A stretch of 39,733 bases of DNA from JAVBPP01 sp031549535 (GTDB lineage Bacteria > Bacillota > Clostridia > Oscillospirales > Acutalibacteraceae), in NCBI GenBank assembly GCA_031549535.1, contig JAVBPP010000091.1, forward strand, positions 1 to 39,733, in the 5' to 3' direction. How positions within the stretch are numbered: position 1 is the stretch's first letter; each line of letters begins with the position of its first letter. Made by a program: the position numbers and the translations under genes. Under the pieces are notes generated by a model. The model made no database searches and was not told the origin of the DNA. It saw only the letters and a list, made by a program, of their open reading frames with translations. Below are positions 24,386 to 32,351 of this stretch, piece after piece.

Positions 24386-24757
24386 TTATTCAGAAATCCC
24401 ACAATGCGATGTTGCGACAATATCCACGCCGGTGCCCAAGAGATCAGCGCAGACCACATCACCAATGGCTACCGGCGCATGCAACCGTTGCCCCGCCAGA
24501 AAAGCCGCACAATCGCGCAGCAGCGGTTTGGGCAGCGGTGTAGCGGATTTGACGCTCACCAGCGGCAAAACCCCACCCTCCACACACATCGTAGTGGTCA
24601 AGCTACGCGTGGGATTGGTCACTTCCGCCTCGGCGTAAGAAAGTCCACGCTTACAGGAGTTCCCGCTGATATTCTGTATCACTCCGCCATCATCCAGCTG
24701 CACGGTCAGTGCACAGCCGACCGGGCAGGCAACGCAGATAAATTCCTGTTGTTTCAT
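24386..24757 (-). CDS. DUF1667 protein
   Basis: This 123-residue protein belongs to the DUF1667 family found beside GlpA/GlpB-like flavoproteins in Clostridia. The N-terminal FICVACPVGCALTV carries Cys8, Cys11 and Cys15, and GNSCKRG gives a fourth Cys near 35. This set resembles the start of molybdopterin-oxidoreductase iron-sulfur domains and could bind a [4Fe-4S] cluster. The C-terminal half (VKSATPLPKPLL... VVCADLLGTGVDIVAT) is the family signature. Its ATG overlaps the stop of the upstream FAD gene (24754-24757), so the three proteins are probably made together and may form one complex that passes electrons on from glycerol-3-phosphate or another hydroxy acid. Confidence 0.9.
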   Translation of the reverse strand: MKQQEFICVACPVGCALTVQLDDGGVIQNISGNSCKRGLSYAEAEVTNPTRSLTTTMCVEGGVLPLVSVKSATPLPKPLLRDCAAFLAGQRLHAPVAIGDVVCADLLGTGVDIVATSHCGISE

Positions 24758-26013
24758 GATGGCAGAACCTCAATTTCCAACACCGCATCCTCCCGCAACT
24801 CCTTGCGCAATTCGGCACGCAGCGTTATTTCTTCCATTTCGCCCGGAGTCAAGCGTTTTTTACGGCGCTTCAACAATTCTTTTCCGTCGCAGCTCACGCG
24901 TATCTGTGCGTTGTGATGCACGGCACCGACACGAAAATACAGCTGCACCTCCTCATCGCCAGCAAGCGCAACCTGCTGCGGAACGACATAGCGCACACCG
25001 CCTGTTCCGCGCGTTGGAATATAACGCACCCGCTCCGGCTGCTCCAAGATATACTTGGCCGCACCGCTGCCTGCAATCTGACTTTCCAGTGTGACAAAAT
25101 CCACCAGGTCATGCACATGCAGCACATTGCCGCAGGCAAAGATGCCCGGAATCGAGCTCTCTCTCGCCTCGTTCACCAGCGCTCCGCCCGTCACCGGGTC
25201 AAGCTCCAGCCCCGCCTCCCGCGAAAGTTCATTTTCGGGTATTAAACCAACGGACAGCAGCAAGGTGTCACAGGGAACGTACTCCTCACTCCCGGGAATG
25301 GGTCTGCGATTTTCATCCACCTGCGCAACCGTTACGCCCTCCAAGCGCTCTTTTCCATGGATTTCAATCACGGTGCAGGAAAGGCGCAGCGGAATTCCGA
25401 AATCATCCAGACACTGCACTATGTTCCGCGTCAAGCCGCCGGAATACGGCAGCAGTTCGCATACCATTTTAACAGTTGCGCCCTCCAGCGTCATTCGCCT
25501 GGCCATAATCAAGCCGATATCGCCCGAGCCGAGTATCACAACCTCTTTGCCGGGCATGTAGCCCTCAAGATTGACATATTTTTGTGCTGTCCCCGCGGTA
25601 AACACTCCGGCGCAGCGCGTACCGGGTATATTTAACGCACCGCGCGGACGCTCGCGGCAGCCCATGGCGAGTATCACAGCCTTTGCGGCAACCGTAAACA
25701 GGCCTTCCGAACGATTGATGGCTGTAACCTGTTTGTCCTCTCCAACCGAAAGCACCATGGTATCGGTCATTACTTTGATGCCGCTGCCCGCCAACTGCGC
25801 AATAAAGCGTTCCGCATACTCCGGGCCGGAAAGCTCTTCCTTGAAATAATGCAGACCAAAGCCTGTGTGGATACATTGACCCAAAATACCGCCCAGTGCA
25901 CACGCGCGTTCCAATATCAAGACGGAGCATACCCCATCCTGCCTCGCCTGCAGCGCTGCCGCCATCCCTGCGGGTCCGCCGCCGACTACCACTAAATCAA
26001 ACCGATAATCCAT
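24754..26013 (-). CDS. FAD/NAD(P)-dependent oxidoreductase, GlpB-position partner
   Basis: This 419-residue pyridine-nucleotide-disulfide-type flavoprotein has an N-terminal FAD fold with VVVGGGPAGMAAALQA (about 9-24) and ALGGILGQCIHTGFG (about 38-52). A second Rossmann fold has VVILGSGDIGLIMARRM (about 160-176), and GIFACGNVLHVHDLVDFVTLE near 290 contacts FAD. The C-terminal ~70 residues form a small extra domain of unknown role. ATG 26013 with GAAGGA upstream is preferred over the longer frame, because it gives the family-standard start. The gene sits 16 bp after the GlpA-like gene and overlaps the DUF1667 gene. This trio is usual in Clostridia, where it is linked to glycerol-3-phosphate oxidation; that role is family-based. 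Confidence 0.9.
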   Translation of the reverse strand: MDYRFDLVVVGGGPAGMAAALQARQDGVCSVLILERACALGGILGQCIHTGFGLHYFKEELSGPEYAERFIAQLAGSGIKVMTDTMVLSVGEDKQVTAINRSEGLFTVAAKAVILAMGCRERPRGALNIPGTRCAGVFTAGTAQKYVNLEGYMPGKEVVILGSGDIGLIMARRMTLEGATVKMVCELLPYSGGLTRNIVQCLDDFGIPLRLSCTVIEIHGKERLEGVTVAQVDENRRPIPGSEEYVPCDTLLLSVGLIPENELSREAGLELDPVTGGALVNEARESSIPGIFACGNVLHVHDLVDFVTLESQIAGSGAAKYILEQPERVRYIPTRGTGGVRYVVPQQVALAGDEEVQLYFRVGAVHHNAQIRVSCDGKELLKRRKKRLTPGEMEEITLRAELRKELREDAVLEIEVLPS

Positions 26014-26029
26014 GCTTCTCTGTCCTTCA

Positions 26030-27469
26030 TCAAAAGCGCGGTTTCCATAAAATATGAGAATCCCCACCGCACTTTGTTATTTCTTCTCTTGGCATATGCA
26101 GTTCCCTTGCCAGCAGCTCCAGTGCAGCGGGACCGCAAAAGCCCCCCTGGCAGCGCCCGGCTCCCACACGCACACGCCGTTTGACGCCGTCTAAATCCAC
26201 GGCACCCACCGGGGCATGAATGGCATCCAGAACCTCGCCCTGCGTTACTGTTTCACAGCGACAAACCACGCGGCCATAGCGCGGGTCACGCGCAACCAAT
26301 TCCCGTTTCTGTTCCTGATTCAATTCCCGGAACCGCAGCGGTTTTTTACGGGGAATCACCTCAGCCTTCCGCCGAAAACCTGCTGTATCCACAAGCATTT
26401 GCACAAGATACTGCGCAATCGCAGGGGAGGCGGAAAGCCCCGGAGATTCTACACCCGCCGCGTGAATCATGCGGGAATTGACCTTGCTTGGCTCTAAAAT
26501 AAAGTCGCCCCGGTCGCCGTGCGCGCGCAGACCCGCAAAGCTGGTGATTACCTCCCGCGTGGTAAGGCTCGGAATGGTCTTTTTTGCAGATTCCAACACA
26601 TATGCCAAGGTCTGCGCCGTGGTAGAAACATCGTCCAAATCCTCAATATCCACAGCGCTGGGGCCAACCAACAGATTGCCGTCCACAGTCGGTGTCACCA
26701 AAACGCCCTTACCCATGGCACTGGGGCACTGAAACAGCACGTGCCGCGCCAGCCGCCCCTGTGTTTTATCCAGAAGCATGTACTCGCCCTTGCGCGGAAT
26801 AACATGCAGGCTGTCATCCCCTATCATACCGGCGATTTCCGGGCAATGCACACCGGCGCAATTCACCAAATACCGCGCTTGAACGGATTTTTCACCCGCA
26901 AATACCGTAAAAAAGCTGTCAGCGCCGTTTTCGGTAAACACAATACGGTCAACCTTAAAACCGCGCAACAAGTCGCAACCGTTCAACACCGCATGCTCGG
27001 CGGCGGCAAGGCAAAGCTCAAATGGGCAGATTATCCCCGCACTGGGGGCATGCAGAGCCGCCAGCGCCTGCGGATTCAGATGTGGTTCCATCGCATGCAG
27101 GGCATCCCTGTCCAAAAGTTCCAAATCCGGAACGCCGTTCTCCCGCCCACGCCGCAACAGCTCGTGCAAACGCGGTAATTCCTCCTGCGCATACGCAACC
27201 AACAGGGAGCCGATGCGGTGATAAGGAATATGCAGCTCCTCTGCGAGGGCAGGCATCATCCGCACACCCTCCACATTAAAGCGCGCCTTCAAAGACCCGG
27301 GGCGGGCATCGAAGCCGGCATGCACAATCGCACTGTTCGCCTTGGAGGTGCCCATTCCAATGTCGTGTTCCCGTTCCAACAGTGCAACCCGCAATTGATA
27401 ATGTGACAAAATTCGCGCTGTATGCGCACCGATGACCCCTGCGCCGACCACGGCAACATCGTAAAGCAA
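26030..27469 (-). CDS. GlpA-like glycerol-3-phosphate dehydrogenase-type FAD oxidoreductase with BFD-like [2Fe-2S] domain
   Basis: This is a 479-residue DAO-family flavoprotein. The N-terminal FAD motif VAVVGAGVIGAHTARIL (about 5-21) is followed by KANSAIVHAGFDARPGSLKA near 44, typical of GlpA/L-2-hydroxyglutarate-type enzymes, and NCAGVHCPEIA near 203. The last 80 residues form a BFD-like domain with four Cys (403, 405, 440, 445: CRC and CQGGFC) for a [2Fe-2S] cluster, as in anaerobic GlpA. It starts at TTG 27469, giving the canonical MLYDVAVVG, with GGGGG upstream. It is first in the three-gene operon. No glycerol kinase or GlpF is nearby, so glycerol-3-phosphate as substrate is likely but not shown. 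Confidence 0.9.
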   Translation of the reverse strand: MLYDVAVVGAGVIGAHTARILSHYQLRVALLEREHDIGMGTSKANSAIVHAGFDARPGSLKARFNVEGVRMMPALAEELHIPYHRIGSLLVAYAQEELPRLHELLRRGRENGVPDLELLDRDALHAMEPHLNPQALAALHAPSAGIICPFELCLAAAEHAVLNGCDLLRGFKVDRIVFTENGADSFFTVFAGEKSVQARYLVNCAGVHCPEIAGMIGDDSLHVIPRKGEYMLLDKTQGRLARHVLFQCPSAMGKGVLVTPTVDGNLLVGPSAVDIEDLDDVSTTAQTLAYVLESAKKTIPSLTTREVITSFAGLRAHGDRGDFILEPSKVNSRMIHAAGVESPGLSASPAIAQYLVQMLVDTAGFRRKAEVIPRKKPLRFRELNQEQKRELVARDPRYGRVVCRCETVTQGEVLDAIHAPVGAVDLDGVKRRVRVGAGRCQGGFCGPAALELLARELHMPREEITKCGGDSHILWKPRF

Positions 27470-27510
27470 GAAAAGACCCCCATAGCAACCATTCTACTTT
27501 TTTCTTCATA

Positions 27511-27540
27511 AGTATAGCACAAGAGATGCAATGTGTACAA
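27511..27540 (-). promoter_or_regulatory. Promoter of the GlpA-like operon
   Basis: On the minus strand TTGTAC (27535-27540) and TATACT (27511-27516) are spaced 18 bp apart, about 40 bp ahead of the TTG start. Confidence 0.55.
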
Positions 27541-27618
27541 TTCTTTTGTAAATAAAAAATGACAAAGGTGTGAAATTATATTTGACTCTTTAAAAAACGA
27601 AGGAATTAAAAATAATAC

Positions 27619-27647
27619 TTGCAAAATTTGAGTAAATAGAATAAAAT
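27619..27647 (+). promoter_or_regulatory. Promoter of the aminotransferase gene
   Basis: TTGCAA (27619-27624) and TAAAAT (27642-27647) are spaced 17 bp apart in an AT-rich stretch, about 38 bp before the start codon and a GGAGGA site. Confidence 0.7.
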
Positions 27648-27684
27648 GGTTTAAATTATTAGGATTTTTTGGAGGATTTCAAGC

Positions 27685-28953
27685 ATGAACTTTCAAAACA
27701 TGGCACAAAACGAACGCATCACCCTTTTGGATGGGCTGCGCAGAGAGTATCAGCTCTTTCAAAACCGCGGCTTAAAGCTGGATATGTCCCGCGGAAAGCC
27801 CGGGGCAGACCAATTGGACCTTTCCATGGAACTGCTGAACCCTGAGCTCATTACGGAAAATGTGAAGGCAATCAACGGCTTTGATACGCGCAATTACGGC
27901 GTGATGGACGGCATTCCCGAGTGCAAAGCGATTTTTGCGGAGCTGCTCGAGGTGGACGCCAAAAACGTAATTATTTTCGGAAATTCTTCTTTGAACATTA
28001 TGTTTGACTATATCGCCCACTGTATGAGCCACGGGGTCGGAGAAACACCCTGGGGCAAGCTCCCGCAGGTAAAATTCGCCTGCCCTGTCCCCGGTTATGA
28101 CCGTCACTTTGCTATTTTGGAATACTTTGGCATCGAAATGCTGCCGATTCCCATGCTGGATGACGGCCCCGACATGGCGGTTTTAGAAAACCTCGTTCGG
28201 GACGAAACGGTCAAGGGCATGTTCTGTGTTCCAAAATATTCCAATCCGCAGGGCGTCACGTTCTCCGCCGACACGGTTCGCCGTATCGCCGCATTAAAGC
28301 CGGCGGCCAAGGACTTTCGCATCATTTGGGATAATGCCTACCTCGTGCACGATTTGTGCGAGGAAACAGACGCACTGCTGAACATTTTTGAAGCCTGTAA
28401 AGCCAACGGCAGTGAAGATATGGTGATTGAAGTGGCCTCTACCTCCAAAATCTCCTTCCCCGGCGCAGGCGTGGCCGCGATGGCTGCTTCCGATTATAAT
28501 ATCACGGACTACAAAAAGCGCATGTTTGTGCAAACCATCGGGCACGATAAGCTCAACCAACTGCGCCACGCCCGCTATTTCCAAAACGCCGCAGGAATCA
28601 AGGCGCATATGCAGCGCCACAAGGCCATTTTGGCGCCAAAGTTTCAGGCTGTTCTGGATGCACTCAATCAAGAGTTGACGGGTACCGGCATCGCGCAGTG
28701 GAACGTGCCGAACGGCGGCTATTTTATCAGCCTGGATGTTATGGAGGGCTGTGCAAAGCGCGTCGGTCAACTCTGCGCCGAAGCAGGCGTCATCCTAACA
28801 ACTCCGGGCGCAACCTATCCCTACGGAAACGACCCGGCCGACCGCAACATCCGCATCGCCCCAACCTTCCCCCCTGTTGACGAGCTGCGCATCGCTGTTG
28901 CGCTCTTATGCTTGTGCACCAAAATCGCAGCTTTGGAGCGAATGAGCGAATAG
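27685..28953 (+). CDS. PLP-dependent aminotransferase, class I/II (aspartate aminotransferase-like, MocR-type family)
   Basis: This 422-residue fold-type I aminotransferase starts with MNFQNMAQNERITLLDGLRREY and LDMSRGKPGADQLDLS, a signature of the family often annotated as putative aspartate aminotransferase/MocR-like aminotransferase without the DNA-binding domain. PLP-site features are GNSSLNIMFDY (about 98), FCVPKYSNPQGVTFS (about 180), WDNAYLVHDL (about 214) and the Schiff-base lysine in ASTSKISFPGAG (Lys255). The C-terminal RNIRIAPTFPPVDEL supplies the carboxylate-binding Arg. The preferred amino donor cannot be read, but aspartate or another dicarboxylate is plausible. It is a single-gene unit with its own promoter and terminator. 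Confidence 0.92.
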   Translation: MNFQNMAQNERITLLDGLRREYQLFQNRGLKLDMSRGKPGADQLDLSMELLNPELITENVKAINGFDTRNYGVMDGIPECKAIFAELLEVDAKNVIIFGNSSLNIMFDYIAHCMSHGVGETPWGKLPQVKFACPVPGYDRHFAILEYFGIEMLPIPMLDDGPDMAVLENLVRDETVKGMFCVPKYSNPQGVTFSADTVRRIAALKPAAKDFRIIWDNAYLVHDLCEETDALLNIFEACKANGSEDMVIEVASTSKISFPGAGVAAMAASDYNITDYKKRMFVQTIGHDKLNQLRHARYFQNAAGIKAHMQRHKAILAPKFQAVLDALNQELTGTGIAQWNVPNGGYFISLDVMEGCAKRVGQLCAEAGVILTTPGATYPYGNDPADRNIRIAPTFPPVDELRIAVALLCLCTKIAALERMSE

Positions 28954-28975
28954 AACCCGAACCACCAAAAAATGA

Positions 28976-29028
28976 ACCGTGGCCGTTGAACAAGCCCGCT
29001 CGGGCAGCCATTCAACGGCCACGGTTTT
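28976..29028. terminator. Bidirectional terminator between the aminotransferase and ppa genes
   Basis: ACCGTGGCCGTTGAA (28976-28990) pairs with TTCAACGGCCACGGT (29011-29025), followed by TTTGT on the plus strand. On the minus strand the same stem is followed by TCATTTTTT. It can therefore stop transcription of both convergent genes. Confidence 0.88.
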
Positions 29029-29037
29029 GTATTACTA

Positions 29038-29571
29038 TTATTCAGACCCAAACATTAGGTTATATTGTTTGATTGCGTCCCATATAATTTCCAGCGCCCG
29101 CGCCCTTCCCTCCACCTCGTTTACGGCGGTTTCTTTGTTCTCGAGCGCCTTATACACAGAGAAAAAGTGCCGCATTTCTTCAAAGGTATGCAGAGGGAGC
29201 TGGCTGATATCCGTGACGTGGTTATAGCTCGGCTCGTCAAAGGGTATGGCAATAATTTTTTCGTCGTTTCTGCCATTATCAATCATGTTCATCACGCCTA
29301 TGGGGTAGCAGCGCACCAGCGTCAGGGGGTAGATATGCTCTGTGCAGACGACCAGCACATCCAGTGGGTCATAATCGTCTGCGTAGGTGCGCGGAATAAA
29401 TCCATAGTTCGCCGGATAATGCGTGGAGGTATAGAGGATACGATCCAAACGCATCAGGCCCGTATCCTTATCCAGCTCATACTTCACTTTGCCGCCGCGC
29501 TCAATTTCAATGCAGACCTCGAAATCCTGTGGCTGAATGCGCTCCGGGGCAATGTCGTGCCAAATGTTCAT
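29038..29571 (-). CDS. ppa: Soluble inorganic pyrophosphatase, family I
   Basis: This enzyme hydrolyses pyrophosphate to phosphate and pulls biosynthetic reactions forward. At 177 residues it has the bacterial family I length. Conserved elements are EIERGGKVKYELDKDTGL (about 22-39), THYPANYGFIPRTY (about 50-63), the metal-binding DDYDPLDVLV (about 65-74, with Tyr where Gly is usual) and MIDNGRNDEKIIAIP (about 95-109). The start is ATG 29571. It lies only 12 bp after the GxGYxYP gene and may be read with the sugar operon. Otherwise its linkage to that operon is not functionally obvious. Confidence 0.94.
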   Translation of the reverse strand: MNIWHDIAPERIQPQDFEVCIEIERGGKVKYELDKDTGLMRLDRILYTSTHYPANYGFIPRTYADDYDPLDVLVVCTEHIYPLTLVRCYPIGVMNMIDNGRNDEKIIAIPFDEPSYNHVTDISQLPLHTFEEMRHFFSVYKALENKETAVNEVEGRARALEIIWDAIKQYNLMFGSE

Positions 29572-29583
29572 AGCATAACTCCA

Positions 29584-31251
29584 TTAGTGTATTACATTAT
29601 CCGCCGCCAATTGCACCAATTCCTCCGCGGTGACAAGCTCGATGTGCTCATCCAACAGAGAAGCCAACAGCGCTACATGCTCATAGGAGGCTGACCAGGG
29701 GTGAATGTTGAGATAGGTATACCCATTTTCGCTGGTATTATCCGCTTGAAGCGCGTTGACCTGCGCTGCAAATTGCTCCACCCAGGCATCGGTCATTTTG
29801 TCGTCCCCATCCGGATGCCAGAAGGAGAGGCGGCTGGAAATAAAGGGCTTGCCCTCACTCCAGATAATGCGCCCGCCGAGTTGCTGGTAGCGATCCCCAA
29901 TTTGCAGCAACCCGCCCTTGATATGCGGTTGTTTGGCAAAGTAGCTGTAAGCGCGGGAAAGCTCCCACATCGTCAGCTGCGGGGAGTCAAACAGGCTCAT
30001 GCTGTCTAACAGGCAAACAATGCTCATATCCGTTTGCTCCATAACCACATCTGTCAGGGCGGCAAAATTTTTCAAATGATGCTTGGGGTAGCGCGCGGGA
30101 TTGATGTAGCCCGCGCCCGAAACACCGCAGACAAAGGTATCGTTTTCGCTCGCCATGCCATAGACCTTTTCCAGCACAGCGGGGGCGCTGCGTGCCGCCA
30201 GGGGCGGTGCCGTCCAGCTCATTTTGAAAGAGGTATTATCCGCAAGGCGCTTGTTGTAGTGGCTATTCGCCGCAACCGGAACGCTGCAATACCACTGCAG
30301 GTTATCGCCGTCGCTGAGCACCAAGGCCACATAATGCTTGCCGGGGTCAGCGGTCCGCTTTGCCGGATGATTTTTCTGCGAGATTGTATCCCCCTGCCCA
30401 ATTGCGGCAAGGAAGCTTAGGTTGATGGCATGGTCTGCCGCAACAACAAACAGGCCACTTTCAGAAGCATCGCTCACAAAGGCACCCTCGCCTGTTGTCC
30501 AGCCGTAAACCGGGGAATTGGGCTGCATCCAGGCAAAAACTTCCTTGCGGAAGGCAAGGCCGCGTGCGTCATCCTCTTTTGCGAAAATGGTGGGGGATTT
30601 TGTTGCGATGGCATAGTCACGCGTGGTGGCGAGGAAGAAAAATTGGTGCAGCAAAAAGCTGTTGTTGAGCCTATCCTTATAAGCGTCAAACAGCGCCTTC
30701 TGCGGATCCTCCTGCGCCTTGCTCTCTAAGCTGGCGTCGGCATAGCTCGCCTGTTGCACAAGGCCAATCGCCTGCGCTTTGACGGCGTCCTCCCTTGCGA
30801 CCATGAGCCATTTTTCCACGCCGGCCACCGTCGCAGCCATATTGGCGGAGGGGTTGTCGCCGGGAGTAAACAGCACAAAGCCCGCATCTGACAGTGCATC
30901 CTTACAAGCCTCTGCAAGTGCCCAGGCGTCTGTAAAGGCGGTTTCCGTCAACTCCGGGTGCTGCGCCAGATAATCCTCCAGATAGGCGGAGCGTTCCCCG
31001 TCCCGAATATAAATCTTCGCCCGGGTCTGGGCGGTTATGCCCTGCAGGGAGGTCACCATAATCATTTCGCCGTCAGTCATGCGGCTGCGCTCAATGGTGT
31101 AAACCACATCCTGCGGCGGGAGCAAGCCGAATTCCAGGCAGTCCAGATTCGGCGGGGTTTTACTGGGGAACTCGAACAGGATACTCAGGGAGGTAAAAAT
31201 CAACGCGAGCAGGGAACAGAATATGCGGTTCAACAGCTGTAAGATTGCCAT
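29584..31251 (-). CDS. GxGYxYP-domain protein, putative glycoside hydrolase, secreted or membrane anchored
   Basis: An N-terminal hydrophobic segment (LLNRIFCSLLALIFTSLSILFEF, about 5-27) suggests a signal peptide or anchor, so this 555-residue protein acts outside the membrane. VVYTIERSRMTDGEMIMVTSLQGITAQTRAKIYI (about 49-82) is the N-terminal domain of the GxGYxYP family. HYVALVLSDGDNLQWYCSVP near 308 and the name-giving GVSGAGYINPARYP near 375 belong to its core domain, which is thought to be a carbohydrate-active TIM barrel but is not well characterised. It lies in the rhaA operon, so it may release or process deoxysugar-containing material; that is inference. The start at 31251 is supported by an AAAGGAG site. 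Confidence 0.82.
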   Translation of the reverse strand: MAILQLLNRIFCSLLALIFTSLSILFEFPSKTPPNLDCLEFGLLPPQDVVYTIERSRMTDGEMIMVTSLQGITAQTRAKIYIRDGERSAYLEDYLAQHPELTETAFTDAWALAEACKDALSDAGFVLFTPGDNPSANMAATVAGVEKWLMVAREDAVKAQAIGLVQQASYADASLESKAQEDPQKALFDAYKDRLNNSFLLHQFFFLATTRDYAIATKSPTIFAKEDDARGLAFRKEVFAWMQPNSPVYGWTTGEGAFVSDASESGLFVVAADHAINLSFLAAIGQGDTISQKNHPAKRTADPGKHYVALVLSDGDNLQWYCSVPVAANSHYNKRLADNTSFKMSWTAPPLAARSAPAVLEKVYGMASENDTFVCGVSGAGYINPARYPKHHLKNFAALTDVVMEQTDMSIVCLLDSMSLFDSPQLTMWELSRAYSYFAKQPHIKGGLLQIGDRYQQLGGRIIWSEGKPFISSRLSFWHPDGDDKMTDAWVEQFAAQVNALQADNTSENGYTYLNIHPWSASYEHVALLASLLDEHIELVTAEELVQLAADNVIH

Positions 31252-31280
31252 GGTACACGCTCCTTTTTATTTGTAATATT

Positions 31281-32348
31281 TTATATCCCGAAACGCTCGT
31301 TCATCCACCTTGTCGTCTCCAAGGCGTCCTCCAGGTGTTTTGCATTGTACCAGATCACCGTTTTCATGTGAGCGAGGAAGTCCGCATTTTCCTCCAGCTC
31401 CTGCCGGGTCAGATTCATGACAAGGATTTTATTTTGCAGGCAGGCCTCATATTCCCGCGCTACAGCGATTCCCCTTGCGCAGCCGGGGTCGCTGGTTAAA
31501 TCCAGCATCGTGATTTCCGGAATGGAGGCAAACTGAGGGAGATTCTTTTTCCCCAAAGAATGCACATGCAGCAACACATGGTCATAGCCCCTGCACAGCG
31601 CCTTCAGATGCGGCAGAAACTGCTCCTCAAATTGTTCGCAGGAGAGCATGCACGAGGCATCTTCGGAAATATGGCCGATGGAATTGCGTGGCATCCAGAT
31701 GTCAAAGCCATTAATAAAACCGTTGCCGACAGGTTCCGCAACCTCTTTTTGTTTTTCCAATGTAAAACGCGCAGCTTTTACACAAAAGGCCAACAGCTTC
31801 TGCAGCTCCTCCGGGTGGTCGTACACATCTAAAAACAAGGCATTGCCGCGCAGGACATTGGCAATATCCGAAATGCCGTCCGCGCCGCGCAGGCGAGTGA
31901 AAAAACGGTCGCCGTGACGCTCCCGGTAATAGCGGATACCATCCACCACCATGCGCAGCCAGGGGTGGTTTTCATCCAAGTGAAGTAAGGGAGCGTCCGC
32001 CCAAGCTGTTAAAGCGGGCAGGTTATAACTGGTTGTTTCCTCAAACACCACCTCACCTCCGAGAAAGGCGGTGTGCTCGGCGATGCCGTAATGGGGGCAG
32101 AGCGTTGGGAACAAATCGTCCTGCAGCTCCCGCCGCGCCTGCCAATATGCGGCCTGCCCCTCCACGCGGCTTTCGAGATAAGCCTCCCTGTCCTGCGGAA
32201 AATTCCAGCTGTTCAGCCCCCGGGAAACGCCGCGCGCATGCAGGCCTGCGATGCTGCGCACCTGAAACATAGCGATACCGCGCCGCTCACTGTTATAAAA
32301 ATGTTCCCATTTACAGGCAAGTTTTACTCCGTCTATGAATTGTTTCAT
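31281..32348 (-). CDS. Uroporphyrinogen decarboxylase-like protein (function unknown)
   Basis: This 355-residue protein has the URO-D superfamily layout: FFTRLRGADGISDIANVLRGNALFLDVYDHPEELQKLL (about 147-184), GHISEDASCMLSCEQFEEQFLPHLKAL (about 218-244), and LLHVHSLGKKNLPQF with an end-barrel His. Unlike the gene at 1956 it has HSLG rather than HSCG, so the His-x-Cys zinc motif of corrinoid methyltransferases is lost. Members of this superfamily occur in many clostridial sugar clusters without a proven role. It begins 3 bp after rhaA, implying tight co-translation with the isomerase. An enzymatic role in the same pathway is therefore likely but unspecified. Confidence 0.72.
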   Translation of the reverse strand: MKQFIDGVKLACKWEHFYNSERRGIAMFQVRSIAGLHARGVSRGLNSWNFPQDREAYLESRVEGQAAYWQARRELQDDLFPTLCPHYGIAEHTAFLGGEVVFEETTSYNLPALTAWADAPLLHLDENHPWLRMVVDGIRYYRERHGDRFFTRLRGADGISDIANVLRGNALFLDVYDHPEELQKLLAFCVKAARFTLEKQKEVAEPVGNGFINGFDIWMPRNSIGHISEDASCMLSCEQFEEQFLPHLKALCRGYDHVLLHVHSLGKKNLPQFASIPEITMLDLTSDPGCARGIAVAREYEACLQNKILVMNLTRQELEENADFLAHMKTVIWYNAKHLEDALETTRWMNERFGI

Positions 32349-32351
32349 CTG

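Noticed and set aside
31281..32348. Annotation as HemE (heme biosynthesis)
   Set aside because: No heme genes are nearby, the sequence is from a divergent URO-D branch, and it sits in a sugar operon.
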